From: Bordetella petrii
GTDB lineage: Bacteria; Pseudomonadota; Gammaproteobacteria; Burkholderiales; Burkholderiaceae_B
DNA length: 35,275 bases
Assembly (NCBI RefSeq): GCF_020991325.1
Contig: NZ_JAJMLX010000012.1
Location: 1 to 35,275 of the forward strand
Direction of reading: 5' to 3'
Part shown: piece by piece, positions 1-9,066 of the stretch
Layout of the letters: each line of letters opens with the position of its first letter
How positions within the stretch are numbered: the first letter of the stretch is position 1
Notes under the pieces: generated by a model
The model's input: the letters and a program-made list of their open reading frames with translations, nothing else
The model's database searches: none
What the model was told of the DNA's origin: nothing
Translations under genes and position numbers: made by a program

Positions 1-326
1 CGGCCGACGCGACCGAGATCACCCCCGAGATGCTGCCGCTGGTGGACCTGGACGAGGCGGAGATCGCCCGTGTGGTTGCTCGGATACCGGGTGGCGCGGC
101 CAACATCGCGGACGTGTATCCCCTCGCGCCGCTCCAGGAAGGCATCCTCTTCCATTACCTGATGAGCCATCAGCACTCCACGGATGTCTACGCGATGCCG
201 ATGGTGCTGGGCTTCGACTCGCAGGCGCGCCTCGACGCCTTCCTCGGCGCGCTCCAGCAGGTGGTGGACCGGCACGACATCTACCGCACCGCGATCGGCA
301 GGCGGCGCAGAGCCTACCTGAATTAG
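1..326 (+). pseudogene. NRPS condensation-domain fragment, open at the left edge and broken at ~297
   Basis: The frame is open from base 3 and reads the end of a linker followed by the N-terminal part of a condensation domain of a nonribosomal peptide synthetase. Visible landmarks are the [12 protein letters not shown] helix, the diagnostic [13 protein letters not shown] stretch, and the V(D)RHDIYRTAI segment that normally precedes the rest of the domain. The catalytic HHxxxDG motif is not reached. After the isoleucine at 294-296 the protein turns into an arginine-rich tail and stops at 324-326, exactly where pilus-gene homology begins in another frame, so the tail is out-of-frame pilus sequence. 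Leucine codon use differs from the neighbour: 6 of 11 are CTC here, against 3 of 29 in the pilO fragment. Either a genuine rearrangement left this remnant or the sequence is chimeric at this end; I cannot tell which. The family call is secure; the piece cannot be functional as it stands. Confidence 0.8.
290..305. other. Junction between NRPS sequence and pilO-like sequence
   Basis: Condensation-domain homology in frame 3 ends at about 296, and pilO-type homology in frame 2 is already present from about 299-302. The transition therefore falls within a few bases, with no insertion sequence, integrase site, tRNA or terminal repeat visible. Its nearness to the window edge fits either the scar of a recombination or an assembly chimera. 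Confidence 0.7.
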
Positions 327-331
327 GCCGC

Positions 332-919
332 GTGCTGGCATCGCTGCATCGCTTGCCGCTGGGTGTCCGAGGCTGGCTGTTGCAGCAGGCGCGCTGTCTG
401 CCGGCGTCCCATGCCTGGTCGTGTAGCGCGTCTTATGTACGGGCGCAGCCAGACGCCACCAACAGCGCTTTCATGCAAGCCTTGCCCGCCGGGTGGCAAT
501 TGCAGTTCCGTCCTCTCGACGAGGTCGAGCTTTCCTGGTCTGTGCCCGGGCAGGGGATATCGCTGGCGCAGGTCGATCCCCCATCGCCGTCGCGCGTCGA
601 CACCGTCGTGGCCAGCGCGCTGCAGCGGGTGCGGCCCGCATTCAGCCAGCTTTCGCTGGCGGCACCCAGCCCCGCGCCCATCGCCGCACCCCGTGATTCG
701 CAAGGCCGCGCCATGGGCTTACCGCCGGCCTGGCCGTCATTGCGCCAGCGCACGCTGGTCCTGCAGGGGCCATTGCGTTCATTTGCATTGCTGGCCGACC
801 AGCCCCTGGTGGTCGGTTGGTCGTCGCTGGTGCTGCGCCTGGCCGCGGGCCACGCGCCCAGCACGACAGTCAGCTCGCTCACCGCTGAACTCCAAGGAGT
901 CCTGTATGAACAAGATTGA
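332..919 (+). CDS. pilO: Type IVb pilus protein PilO, C-terminal part only
   Basis: This is the C-terminal ~195 residues of a PilO-like inner-membrane accessory protein of type IVb (R64/thin) pilus machinery. The call rests on the terminal pattern (a hydrophobic strand followed by TAELQGVLYEQD, as PilO proteins end in a G-x-x-Y strand) and on its place directly before pilP-pilQ-pilR-pilS-pilV. The frame stays open upstream of the GTG at 332 back to the NRPS junction near 299, so the missing N-terminus, which should carry the transmembrane segment and about half of a ~430-residue protein, was cut off there. The GTG at 332 is only the first in-frame start and is unlikely to be real. The 3' end overlaps pilP by 14 bases, which suggests translational coupling. 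The gene is probably non-functional in this arrangement. Confidence 0.6.
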   Translation: MLASLHRLPLGVRGWLLQQARCLPASHAWSCSASYVRAQPDATNSAFMQALPAGWQLQFRPLDEVELSWSVPGQGISLAQVDPPSPSRVDTVVASALQRVRPAFSQLSLAAPSPAPIAAPRDSQGRAMGLPPAWPSLRQRTLVLQGPLRSFALLADQPLVVGWSSLVLRLAAGHAPSTTVSSLTAELQGVLYEQD

Positions 920-1445
920 TCCGTGTCCCGGCTGGGCGTGCCTGCCGCTCCTGCGTACCGCTGCCTGGACGTTCACACTGGCCGGCTGCGCCGCGGCCTT
1001 TCCCGCCCGCGCCGATCTTCCTGGACAGGTCTCCCACCAGTCGGCGGTGCCAGCCGAGGCCTGGGCCGAGGGCGATACGGTGCGCGAACTGCTGCGCGTG
1101 GATGCCGAGGCGGCCCGTGGCCAGCCCGGTTTGCGCCAAGCCTCCGATTGGATAGGGCCGCGGTCCCAGGCCCCGGCCGACCGTGGGGCTTCTGCTAGCC
1201 GCATGCCGGATCGCATCGACGTCCAGGCCATCTACGGTTTTGGCAAGACGCTGCATGCCGATGTCCTGATCAACGGCCGCCTGGCCAGCTACCGGTCCGG
1301 GCGCGCGGCACCGATGCAGCACGGGACGGTTGCATCGGACGAGCAGTATTCATTACTGGGCATCGATGTCCCATGCGTGCGCCTGCGCAAGGCGGGTGAG
1401 CCTCACACTGCATGCCTGCTGCACCAGGACAAGAATCGTGAATGA
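906..1445 (+). CDS. pilP: Type IVb pilus biogenesis protein PilP
   Basis: A 179-residue exported protein matching the type IVb PilP family, thought to link the inner-membrane platform with the outer-membrane secretin. An N-terminal hydrophobic stretch (about residues 14-30) ends in a signal-peptidase-like ARA|D site near residue 37. The C-terminal half has the family's compact beta domain: a V-x-A-I-Y-G start, TLHADVLINGRLASYRSG, and a closing YSLLGIDVPCVRLRK strand pair. The ATG at 906 is chosen because AAGGAG lies at 894-899; the frame is open far upstream, but that part is the shadow of pilO. The gene overlaps the end of pilO by 14 bases and the start of pilQ by 8 bases, so it is one transcript with them. 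Confidence 0.75.
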   Translation: MNKIDPCPGWACLPLLRTAAWTFTLAGCAAAFPARADLPGQVSHQSAVPAEAWAEGDTVRELLRVDAEAARGQPGLRQASDWIGPRSQAPADRGASASRMPDRIDVQAIYGFGKTLHADVLINGRLASYRSGRAAPMQHGTVASDEQYSLLGIDVPCVRLRKAGEPHTACLLHQDKNRE

Positions 1446-3162
1446 CATCGAAGCCGGCTTCGCGGCCAAGGTGGCAGGTACAGCCGGGGCGCCGTGGCTG
1501 CACACATCTCTCGACTTGGCGCGCCTGGAACCCGCTTTTGTGCGCACCCTGAGCAGCGACTTCGACCTGGCCTTGCTGGCAGGGCGCCTGTGCCCGGTAT
1601 TGCTCGAAGGGGGCCAAGCTGCCGTGTTCGCGCTGCACGACTATGTGTACGGCGACCAGATCTCCGAGCTCGAATCCATGATTCGCGCGCGGGGCTACCG
1701 TCTCGCGGCGGTTCCGCGCTATGCGCTGCCTTCTGCATTGCTGCTGTCCATCGCGCGTGGCCAGCTCACTGCCGCCGCTCTGCGTGAACAGCGTGGAACG
1801 GCACCGGCTACGCGGCGCTCGGCCCTGGCGTCGATGTTCCTCGATCTGGTGCAGTGGGGGCTGGAACGGCGTGCCAGCGATGTCCACATCAACATCTGTC
1901 AGCCACCCGGCAAGTCCGAGGTGCGCTATACCATCGACGGCGCCTACGTCGTGCCCGAGTGCTTTCGCGACCTTTCCGGTGCCACGCTGCTGGAATCCCT
2001 GGCCGTAGCCTGGATGGACGTGCGCGGAGGCAATGGCGCGGTGTTCGACCCCCTGGCCGAGCAGCAGGGCCGCATTGCCCTGAACATGGGCGGGCGCCCG
2101 GTGACCTTGCGCTGGGCGTCGCTGGCCAGCGATACCGGCCCATCGGTCTGCCTGCGCCTGCTGTGCCTCGATTCCGCCGAGGGTGGCAACAGCCTGGACG
2201 AACTGGGCTACCTGCCTTCACAAGTGGCGGCGCTGGAGCGCGCCCGCGACCGTAGCGGCGGTGCCATCGTGCTGGCCGGGGTGGTGGGTTCCGGAAAATC
2301 CACTTCCATTGCCACGCTCATGCGCGGCATTCCTGCCACGCGCAAAGTCATCACGCTGGAAGATCCCGTCGAATACCGCATCGGCAATGCGCTGCAAAAT
2401 ACCGTCAGCCGCACGCTGGACGCGGCCGCCTCGCCGGTATTCGACGCCAAGCTCAAGACCATCAAGCGTTCCGCCATGGACGACCTGCTCATCGGCGAGA
2501 TCCGCGACCAGGATACCGGCAAGGCCTTCATGGATCTGGCCGGGTCAGGAACCAGCATTTACACCACCACGCATACCGCGTCGGCCTGCATGATTCCCGA
2601 ACGCCTGGCCTCGGATTTCATCGGCGTATCGCGGGATTTCCTGGCCACCCCGGGGGTTCTGAAACTGCTGGTATACCAGGCGCTGTTGCCGCGCTTGTGC
2701 GCCGATTGTGCCTTGCCGTTCAGCCGCCTGCCTTTGCAAGATGCCGCAGCGCCGGGGCTGGAATGGGCCCGGGCATTCGCCAGCGCGCACCGGCTCGATA
2801 TGGCGGCCTTGCGCGCCCGCAATCCACACGGGTGCCCCGCCTGCCGGCGTGCCGGGTTGCCGCAACTGCACGGGTTGGCCGGCCGCACCGTTGCGGCCGA
2901 ATTGGTCAATCCCGACGACGACCAGTTCCTCCACCTGGTGCGCCAGCGCGACAACCTGGGGTTGCGCCGCTACGTCGGGTCACGGCCGCGCACGCCGTTC
3001 GATGATGCGGACATGCAGGGAAAAAGTGCCGCCGATTGCGCAATCTACAAGGCTTCGCGCGGTCTCATCGACCCCCGCGCCATTGCCTTGCGTTTCGAAC
3101 TGACCGGCGGTGCTTGCCAGGATGCTCATGGGCCGGCACCGAAGGGCGGGCATCGTGTTTGA
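1438..3162 (+). CDS. pilQ: Type IVb pilus assembly ATPase PilQ (GspE/PulE family)
   Basis: A 574-residue secretion ATPase that powers pilus extension from the cytoplasmic face. Visible are a Walker A motif GVVGSGKST (about residues 281-289), a Walker B region DDLLIGEIRD (about 348-357), Asp- and His-box-like stretches (ITLEDPVEY and TTHT), and a tetracysteine zinc site (C421, C424, C466, C469) as in GspE-type enzymes. The canonical GPTGSGKST has Val-Val in place of Pro-Thr. The start is taken as the GTG at 1438 inside the end of pilP. An in-frame ATG-like extension to 1330 would only translate pilP sequence in another frame. The 3' end overlaps pilR. In R64-type systems this gene name denotes the ATPase, unlike Pseudomonas PilQ, which is the secretin. 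Confidence 0.88.
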   Translation: MNDIEAGFAAKVAGTAGAPWLHTSLDLARLEPAFVRTLSSDFDLALLAGRLCPVLLEGGQAAVFALHDYVYGDQISELESMIRARGYRLAAVPRYALPSALLLSIARGQLTAAALREQRGTAPATRRSALASMFLDLVQWGLERRASDVHINICQPPGKSEVRYTIDGAYVVPECFRDLSGATLLESLAVAWMDVRGGNGAVFDPLAEQQGRIALNMGGRPVTLRWASLASDTGPSVCLRLLCLDSAEGGNSLDELGYLPSQVAALERARDRSGGAIVLAGVVGSGKSTSIATLMRGIPATRKVITLEDPVEYRIGNALQNTVSRTLDAAASPVFDAKLKTIKRSAMDDLLIGEIRDQDTGKAFMDLAGSGTSIYTTTHTASACMIPERLASDFIGVSRDFLATPGVLKLLVYQALLPRLCADCALPFSRLPLQDAAAPGLEWARAFASAHRLDMAALRARNPHGCPACRRAGLPQLHGLAGRTVAAELVNPDDDQFLHLVRQRDNLGLRRYVGSRPRTPFDDADMQGKSAADCAIYKASRGLIDPRAIALRFELTGGACQDAHGPAPKGGHRV

Positions 3163-4297
3163 ACCCGCCATTCCTGCACTGCCCCTGGCATTGCGGCGCC
3201 ATCTTGCCGGTCTGGCCGAGTGGAGCGACAACCTGCGGTTCCGCCGGCAGCGCGCCGATTACTACGACTATCTGGCCGACCTGATCGAGGGCCTGCAGGG
3301 CCGCAAGACGCTGCGCGACATGTTCGACGACGACGCTCGACGTTATGGCGCGCGTACGGTTCGCGGGCGCCTGGCCAGGCGCTGGAGCCAGCGCTACCAG
3401 GAATCGGGCGGCGATCTGGCCACGGCCTGGTCGGGTGCGGTGCCCGACGAAGAATTGCAATTGGTGGGCGCGGCGCAGTATGCGGGCGGCAATGCCTTGG
3501 CAACGGCATTGCGCGAACTGGCAAGCGCCACGCGCCTTATCCGGCAGGCGGGCGACATTCTATGGGCCACCATGGCGGCGGGCTTGGCGGCCTTGATGGT
3601 CGCCCTAGGGGTGCTGTGTGCCGTGCCGACGTTCACTGTTCCCCGGCTGCAGCAGGTGTTCCAGGCGGTGCCTGCAGACTATTACGGGCCTTTGGCCCGA
3701 GGCCTTTATGCGTTGGCAGACAGCCTGCGCGACTGGCTGTTCTTCTGGGTGGCGCTGGTGGCCGGCGGCGTCGGCCTGGCGGCCTGGTCGCTGCCCATGT
3801 TTACCGGCCCCGTGCGTGCGCGCCTGGACCTGTTGTTTCCCTGGCGACTGTACCGGGATTTCCACGCCATCCGTTTCCTGGCCATTCTTGCCGTGCTGCT
3901 GCGCCAGCGCGGCAATATCGACACCCGCCTGCGGCAGGCATTGACGACGCAAGCCTGGCATGCCAAGCCGTGGCTAGCCTGGCACATCGGCGAAATGCTG
4001 GCGCGGGTCGAGCAGGGCATTGTCGGTGCCGACACCTTCGACACCGGACTGTTCGACCGCGTGACGGTCTGGTTCATGGCCGACATGATGGCCGCGCGCG
4101 GCGTCGAGTCCGGTGTGGCGCAAGCGCGGCTGCGCATCGAGACACGCACGCTGGTGCACGTGCGCCGGCAGGCGCTGGCCCTGCGATGGGCCATGCTGCT
4201 GGGGGCAGTCGCCACGGTGCTGGCGCTGGCGCTGTGGCATTACGGCGTCATCGACGAACTGCGACGCGCGCTCACCAATTGGTATGCCAGCCGCTAA
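3155..4297 (+). CDS. pilR: Type IVb pilus inner-membrane platform protein PilR (GspF family)
   Basis: A ~380-residue polytopic inner-membrane protein of the GspF/PilC superfamily, the platform on which the ATPase acts. Three hydrophobic segments are clear: after RQAGDILWATMAAGLAALM, around LFFWVALVAGGVGLAAW, and at the C-terminus (ALRWAMLLGAVATVLALALW). These flank two cytoplasmic helical repeats, the first rich in charged residues (YDYLADLIEGLQGRKTLRDMF). The GTG at 3155 is preferred because GAAGGG lies 8 bases upstream and it overlaps the pilQ stop in the usual coupled manner. GTG 3110, ATG 3122 and ATG 3128 are in-frame alternatives. A 51-base gap separates it from the pilin gene. Confidence 0.82.
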   Translation: MFEPAIPALPLALRRHLAGLAEWSDNLRFRRQRADYYDYLADLIEGLQGRKTLRDMFDDDARRYGARTVRGRLARRWSQRYQESGGDLATAWSGAVPDEELQLVGAAQYAGGNALATALRELASATRLIRQAGDILWATMAAGLAALMVALGVLCAVPTFTVPRLQQVFQAVPADYYGPLARGLYALADSLRDWLFFWVALVAGGVGLAAWSLPMFTGPVRARLDLLFPWRLYRDFHAIRFLAILAVLLRQRGNIDTRLRQALTTQAWHAKPWLAWHIGEMLARVEQGIVGADTFDTGLFDRVTVWFMADMMAARGVESGVAQARLRIETRTLVHVRRQALALRWAMLLGAVATVLALALWHYGVIDELRRALTNWYASR

Positions 4298-4348
4298 CGG
4301 CCCGTCTCAGCCCCGTCAGCTTCATCGATCTTTTCCACAGGAGTCTTC

Positions 4349-4963
4349 ATGTCTACGCTTAGTACCGCTGTTGCGCCACGCCGGCAGCAAGGTTTTTCGT
4401 TGATCGAAGTGTCGATCGTCACTGCCATCGTGCTGCTGATCGCCATCATCGGCATACCCGCCATCAGCTCTTACGTCATCGAGAACAAAGTGCCCAAGGT
4501 GGCCGAGGAATTGCAGCGCTATGTCGCCCGCATCAAGGCCAATGCGCAGGGGGCTGGAACCACGCCTTACGCCAACCTGGACACCGGTTCGCTTGCCAAT
4601 GCCCTGCGCGACTCCAGCGTGGTGTCGGTGGGCGGATCCGGCCCCGGTGCCGTCGTGGCGCACGGGCTGGGCGGCAACGGCACGGCGGGCAATGGCGTCA
4701 TCACCGTCATGCCGGTATCGGTGTCCGGCGGCGGCGCGGGCTCGGGTTTCTCCATACGGTTCAGCAACGTCAACAATGCCGCGTGCCCCACCCTGGCATC
4801 GGTGATGCAACGAGTCAGCGACAACATCACCGTCGAGGGCGCGGGCGGAGCGGTCACGGTGAAAGACAGCACCGTCGTGCCCCGGCTGGCATATAGCGCG
4901 GCAGTAGCAGAGTCGCAATGCACCGAGGGCGACCACAATACTTTTGTCTTCACAATACGGTAA
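4349..4963 (+). CDS. pilS: Type IVb major prepilin PilS
   Basis: The 204-residue prepilin of the operon. A 15-residue positively charged leader ends in QQG|FSLIEV, the class III cleavage site. Cleavage after Gly15 would give a mature N-terminal Phe and the conserved Glu5 (residue 20). A ~25-residue hydrophobic helix follows, then a Gly/Ser/Val-rich globular domain with two cysteines (NNAACPTL and ESQCTEG) likely to form the C-terminal disulfide loop. Size and fold fit R64 PilS-type pilins rather than type IVa. AGGAG at 4339-4343 gives a strong ribosome site for ATG 4349, as expected for the most abundant product. The prepilin peptidase that must process it is not encoded in the window. Confidence 0.87.
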   Translation: MSTLSTAVAPRRQQGFSLIEVSIVTAIVLLIAIIGIPAISSYVIENKVPKVAEELQRYVARIKANAQGAGTTPYANLDTGSLANALRDSSVVSVGGSGPGAVVAHGLGGNGTAGNGVITVMPVSVSGGGAGSGFSIRFSNVNNAACPTLASVMQRVSDNITVEGAGGAVTVKDSTVVPRLAYSAAVAESQCTEGDHNTFVFTIR

Positions 4964-4972
4964 GGGGGCGCC

Positions 4973-6061
4973 GTGACCGGATCTTCAAGGTTTTTGCGCC
5001 TCGCCGCGCCGGCCGCGTTGCGTATGCGTCCCGCCAGGCGTGGACAGCGCGGCTTCGCCTTGCTGGAATTGGCAATTGCCGTTGCGCTGGCCAGCATGGT
5101 CCTGGTGTGGGCCGCCAACCGCCTGGTTCATCAGGTGGATGATGCCGCGGCGCGGGCCGCCGGGGTCTGGATGATGGAACTCAAGCGCGGCCTGGACAAC
5201 ATGTTGCGGCAGCATTTCGACAGCCTGGCCGAAGGGGTGCCTGTTACCGGCGAGAACGGCGCCGTGCTGTATGCCAACCCGCTGGCCCCGCAACTGGCCG
5301 AACTCAGGGCCCAGGGGCACCTGCCGGCGGGGTTCCCCGATACTTCCACGCTGAACGGTACGGTGGAAATACGCATCATGCGCGACGCCCGCTGCCCCGG
5401 GGCGGGGTGCAGGCTGGATGCGCTGGCCTACACTGCTCAACCCCTGTTGTCGCCCGATGGCTCGGCGCCCGATCTGATGCGCATCGGCGCCGCCATCGAA
5501 GCCGCCAACGGCCACGCCGGTACGGCTACTGCCGACCGCATCCGCGGCGCCAGCTTCGATTTTCCCAATCCGCCAGGGTTCGGCATTCCGCAACTGGCTC
5601 CGGGCTCCCTGGCGGTGTGGGCCGGGTACGGTACGGCCGACTACGACCTGTTCGTGCGCAGGCGCGATACGCGCAACCCGGACCTGCGGAGCGATCTTTC
5701 CGCGTCCGGGTCGATCCAGGCTGGCGGCCGCCTGATCGCCGGGGAATATCTGTCGCTGGGCGGCACCGCCGTCGCGGGGCAGCCCTGCCCGGCAGGCAGT
5801 GCCCTGGTCGCGCGGGGCGCCACCGGCTTGCTCGATTGCCGCGACGGGTTATGGGCGGCCGCGAGCAGCGGCCGGTTTGGCGGCGCCTACTCTGTTGCCC
5901 GGTCTCATGGTTGTACGGACGACCCGTATTTTGGATACCGCAACCCCATTACCGGGAAATGTTCCTGCCCTGCGGGGCATACAGCCGTGCTCGTGGCCAA
6001 AGGCTCATGGGCCGAGGATGGATCCACCACGTTTTCCTATGTCTGCGTCGGGCCAGGCTAG
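4973..6061 (+). CDS. pilV: Type IVb minor pilin / tip adhesin PilV
   Basis: A 362-residue protein of the PilV/shufflon N-terminal family, which sits at the pilus tip and recognises recipient or host surfaces. A 27-residue leader ends in RGQRG|FALLELAIAV with the conserved Glu (residue 32). A long conserved middle follows (GVWMMELKRGLDNMLRQHF, an AP-rich beta region, YDLFVRRRDTRNPDLRSDLSASG), then a cysteine-rich C-terminal cap with six cysteines from GQPCPAG to YVCVGPG, the part that varies between PilV proteins. GTG 4973 is supported by AAGGGGG at 4962-4968 and follows pilS by 9 bases. No 19-bp sfx-type repeats, alternative C-terminal segments or rci recombinase follow, so the tail appears fixed. 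Confidence 0.78.
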   Translation: MTGSSRFLRLAAPAALRMRPARRGQRGFALLELAIAVALASMVLVWAANRLVHQVDDAAARAAGVWMMELKRGLDNMLRQHFDSLAEGVPVTGENGAVLYANPLAPQLAELRAQGHLPAGFPDTSTLNGTVEIRIMRDARCPGAGCRLDALAYTAQPLLSPDGSAPDLMRIGAAIEAANGHAGTATADRIRGASFDFPNPPGFGIPQLAPGSLAVWAGYGTADYDLFVRRRDTRNPDLRSDLSASGSIQAGGRLIAGEYLSLGGTAVAGQPCPAGSALVARGATGLLDCRDGLWAAASSGRFGGAYSVARSHGCTDDPYFGYRNPITGKCSCPAGHTAVLVAKGSWAEDGSTTFSYVCVGPG

Positions 6062-6076
6062 GGGGCAGTGCCCTGG

Positions 6077-6105
6077 CTGGCACCCCGCCGCCGACCCTCT
6101 ATAAT
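6077..6105 (+). promoter_or_regulatory. Predicted sigma-70 promoter of alaS
   Basis: A perfect TATAAT at 6100-6105 is preceded at 17-bp spacing by CTGGCA (6077-6082, 4 of 6 matches to TTGACA). It lies in the 77-base gap between pilV and alaS and starts transcription about 25 bases before the alaS ATG. It separates alaS from the pilus operon. Confidence 0.7.
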
Positions 6106-6138
6106 CAAAAATTCGCCTAAATCCCGGTTCGTCCCAGA

Positions 6139-8760
6139 ATGAAATCCTCAGAGATTCGCCAGAAATTCCTGCAGTTCTTCCAGTCGAAAGGGCACACCAT
6201 CGTTCCTTCGGCTTCGCTCGTGCCGGGCAACGACCCCACGCTGCTCTTCACCAATTCAGGCATGGTGCAGTTCAAGGACGTCTTCACGGGCAAGGAATCG
6301 CGCGCCTATACGCGCGCCACGTCATCGCAGCGCAGTGTGCGCGCCGGCGGCAAGCACAACGACCTGGAAAACGTCGGCTATACCGCGCGGCACCATACGT
6401 TCTTCGAGATGCTGGGCAATTTCAGCTTTGGCGACTACTTCAAGCGCGATGCCATCCAGTACGCCTGGGAACTGCTTACCACCGCATACGGGCTGCCGGC
6501 TGAAAAGCTGTGGGTCACGGTCTACCAGGAAGACGACGAAGCCTACGATATCTGGGCCAAGGAAGTCGGCGTTCCCGCCGAACGCATCATCCGCATCGGC
6601 GACAACAAGGGCGCCCGCTACGCGTCCGACAACTTCTGGCAAATGGCCGACACCGGCCCCTGCGGCCCGTGCTCCGAAATTTTCTACGACCACGGCCCCG
6701 ATGTCTGGGGTGGCCCTCCGGGTTCGCCCGAAGAAGACGGCGATCGCTACATCGAGATCTGGAACCTGGTGTTCATGCAGTTCGAGCGCGACGCCGCCGG
6801 CAACATGGAACGCCTGCCCAAGCCCTGTGTCGATACCGGCATGGGGCTGGAGCGCATCGCCGCTGTCCTGCAGGGCGTGCACTCCAACTACGAAATCGAC
6901 CTGTTCCAGAACCTGATCCGCGCCGCGGCGCGCGAAACCGGCGTCAAGAACCTCGAAGACAATTCCCTGAAGGTCATCGCCGACCATATCCGCGCGTGTT
7001 CCTTCCTGATCGTGGACGGCATCATCCCCAGCAACGAGGGCCGCGGCTACGTGCTGCGCCGCATCGTGCGCCGCGCCCTGCGCCATGGCTACAAGCTGGG
7101 CCAGACCAAGCCGTTTTTCTACAAACTGGTGCCCGACCTGGTGGCCGAGATGGGCGAGGCCTATCCGGAACTTACCCAGGCGGCCGAACGTGTGGCGCAA
7201 GTGCTCAAGCAGGAAGAAGAGCGCTTCGGCGAAACCCTGGAACACGGCATGAAAATCCTGGACGGCGCCCTGGCTGGCGTGCCGGCCGGCGGCCAGCTCG
7301 ACGGCACCACGCTGTTCACGCTGTATGACACCTATGGCTTCCCGGTGGACCTTACCGCCGACATCTGCCGCGAACGCAATGTCGAAGTCGACATGGCGGG
7401 CTTCGATGCCGCCATGGCGCGGCAGCGCGAACAGGCGCGCGCCGCCGGCAAGTTCAAGATGGCCGAGGGCCTGAGCTACGAAGGGGCCGACACGCGCTTC
7501 GAAGGCTACGAAAAGCTGGAACTCGACGGCGTCAAGGTCACGGCGCTGTACGTGGACGGCACCCAGGTCGACCGCGTACAGGCGGGCCAGAATGCGGTGG
7601 CGGTGCTCGATGCCACGCCGTTCTATGCCGAATCCGGCGGCCAGGTGGGCGATACCGGCTTGCTGCAGGGCGGCGATGCGCGCTTCGCGGTGGCCGATAC
7701 CCTGAAAATCCAGGCCGGCGTGTTCGGCCACCATGGCACCCTGGAATCCGGCAGCCTGGCGGTGGGCGACACCCTGCTGGCAAAAGTCGACGCGGTGCGC
7801 CGCGCACGCACGGTGCGCAACCATTCGGCCACGCACTTGATGCACAAGGCGTTGCGCCAGGTGCTAGGGGCGCACGTGCAGCAGCGCGGCTCGCTGGTCG
7901 ACCCCGACAAAACCCGCTTCGACTTCGCCCACGACGCGCCCATGTCGGCCGACCAAGTGGCCCAGGTCGAGGCCATCGTCAACGCCGAAGTGCTGGCCAA
8001 CCAGCCCACCCAGGCCAGTGTCATGGCGTATGACGACGCGGTCAAGGGCGGTGCCATGGCCCTGTTCGGCGAAAAGTACGGCGACACCGTGCGGGTGCTG
8101 GACATCGGCTTCTCGCGCGAATTGTGCGGCGGCACCCACGTGGCCCGTACTGGCGACATCGGCCTTTTCAAGATCGTGGCCGAGGGCGGCGTGGCCGCCG
8201 GGGTGCGCCGCGTCGAGGCCATCACGGGCGACAACGCCCTGGCCTGGGTGCAAAACCAGAATGCCTTGCTGCTGCGCGCGGCCGGCATGCTGCGCAGCAC
8301 GCCGGCCGACCTGCCCGAGCGTATTGCCCAGGTGCAGGACCAGGTGCGCGCTCTGGAAAAAGACCTGGAACAGGCGCGCGGCAAGCTCGCTGCCAGCGCT
8401 GGCAACGACCTGGCCGCCAAGGCGGCCGAGATCAAGGGCGTGAAGGTGCTGGCTGCCAGCCTGGGCGACGTCGATCCCAAGGCGCTGCGCGGCATGGTCG
8501 ATACCCTGAAAGACCGCCTGAAGTCGGCCGTGGTGCTGCTGGCCAGCGCCGGCGGCGATGGCAAGATCAGCCTGGTGGGCGGCGTCACGTCCGACCTTAC
8601 CGGCCGCGTCAAGGCGGGCGACCTGGTTGGCTACGTGGCCGGCCAGGTGGGCGGCAAGGGCGGCGGCCGTCCCGACATGGCCATGGGGGGCGGCAGCGAT
8701 GCCCAGGCCTTGCCGGCGGCGGTGGCCAGCGTGTCTGGGTGGGTCGATGAACGCCTCTGA
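6139..8760 (+). CDS. alaS: Alanine--tRNA ligase
   Basis: Charges tRNA-Ala in the cytoplasm. At 873 residues it is full length for a bacterial AlaRS. The N-terminal class II catalytic core is unmistakable ([25 protein letters not shown], then the [16 protein letters not shown] region). The editing domain carries the zinc site: His562 and His566 in NHSATHLMH, and Cys663 and His667 in CGGTH. The C-terminal C-Ala/DHHA1-like glycine-rich segment ([16 protein letters not shown]) follows. A good TATAAT promoter precedes it. Its last 14 bases overlap a TusA-like gene, so the two are co-translated. Long open frames on the opposite strand are shadows caused by high GC. Confidence 0.97.
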   Translation: MKSSEIRQKFLQFFQSKGHTIVPSASLVPGNDPTLLFTNSGMVQFKDVFTGKESRAYTRATSSQRSVRAGGKHNDLENVGYTARHHTFFEMLGNFSFGDYFKRDAIQYAWELLTTAYGLPAEKLWVTVYQEDDEAYDIWAKEVGVPAERIIRIGDNKGARYASDNFWQMADTGPCGPCSEIFYDHGPDVWGGPPGSPEEDGDRYIEIWNLVFMQFERDAAGNMERLPKPCVDTGMGLERIAAVLQGVHSNYEIDLFQNLIRAAARETGVKNLEDNSLKVIADHIRACSFLIVDGIIPSNEGRGYVLRRIVRRALRHGYKLGQTKPFFYKLVPDLVAEMGEAYPELTQAAERVAQVLKQEEERFGETLEHGMKILDGALAGVPAGGQLDGTTLFTLYDTYGFPVDLTADICRERNVEVDMAGFDAAMARQREQARAAGKFKMAEGLSYEGADTRFEGYEKLELDGVKVTALYVDGTQVDRVQAGQNAVAVLDATPFYAESGGQVGDTGLLQGGDARFAVADTLKIQAGVFGHHGTLESGSLAVGDTLLAKVDAVRRARTVRNHSATHLMHKALRQVLGAHVQQRGSLVDPDKTRFDFAHDAPMSADQVAQVEAIVNAEVLANQPTQASVMAYDDAVKGGAMALFGEKYGDTVRVLDIGFSRELCGGTHVARTGDIGLFKIVAEGGVAAGVRRVEAITGDNALAWVQNQNALLLRAAGMLRSTPADLPERIAQVQDQVRALEKDLEQARGKLAASAGNDLAAKAAEIKGVKVLAASLGDVDPKALRGMVDTLKDRLKSAVVLLASAGGDGKISLVGGVTSDLTGRVKAGDLVGYVAGQVGGKGGGRPDMAMGGGSDAQALPAAVASVSGWVDERL

Positions 8761-9004
8761 AACGGCGGGCAACCTGCCCGAATTCCAGCACGATGTCGAT
8801 GCCAGCGGGCTGACCTGCCCGCTGCCCATCCTGCGTGCCAAGAAGGCCCTGGCGCAGATGGAAAGCGGCCAGGTGCTGCGTGTTGTCACAACCGATCCGA
8901 AGGCGGTGCGGGATTTCCAGGCGTTTGCCAAGCAAAGCGGCAATGGCCTGGTGGCCCAGCACGAATCCGGCGGGGCGGCGCTGCATTTCCTGCGCCGGCG
9001 GTAG
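8747..9004 (+). CDS. TusA-family sulfurtransferase-like protein
   Basis: An 85-residue protein of the TusA/SirA/YeeD fold. The defining CPxP motif is present as [14 protein letters not shown], with Cys24 as the putative persulfide carrier, and the sheet-helix pattern ([26 protein letters not shown]...) fits a stand-alone single-domain member. The ATG at 8747 lies inside alaS. Family members pass sulfur to tRNA 2-thiouridylation, molybdenum-cofactor or other thiolation routes. Coupling to a tRNA synthetase hints at tRNA modification here, but that is inference; no other tus gene is nearby. I leave out a symbol because paralogues are common. Confidence 0.85.
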   Translation: MNASETAGNLPEFQHDVDASGLTCPLPILRAKKALAQMESGQVLRVVTTDPKAVRDFQAFAKQSGNGLVAQHESGGAALHFLRRR

Positions 9005-9066
9005 GGGGCGGCCTGGCTGTTCCGGGGCATGTGTCCCGGGTGTATGCTGTAACCGCCACAGTAAAT

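Noticed and set aside
4973-6138. A shufflon downstream of pilV
   Set aside because: No repeated inverted sites, no spare pilV C-terminal segments and no tyrosine recombinase gene were found before alaS.
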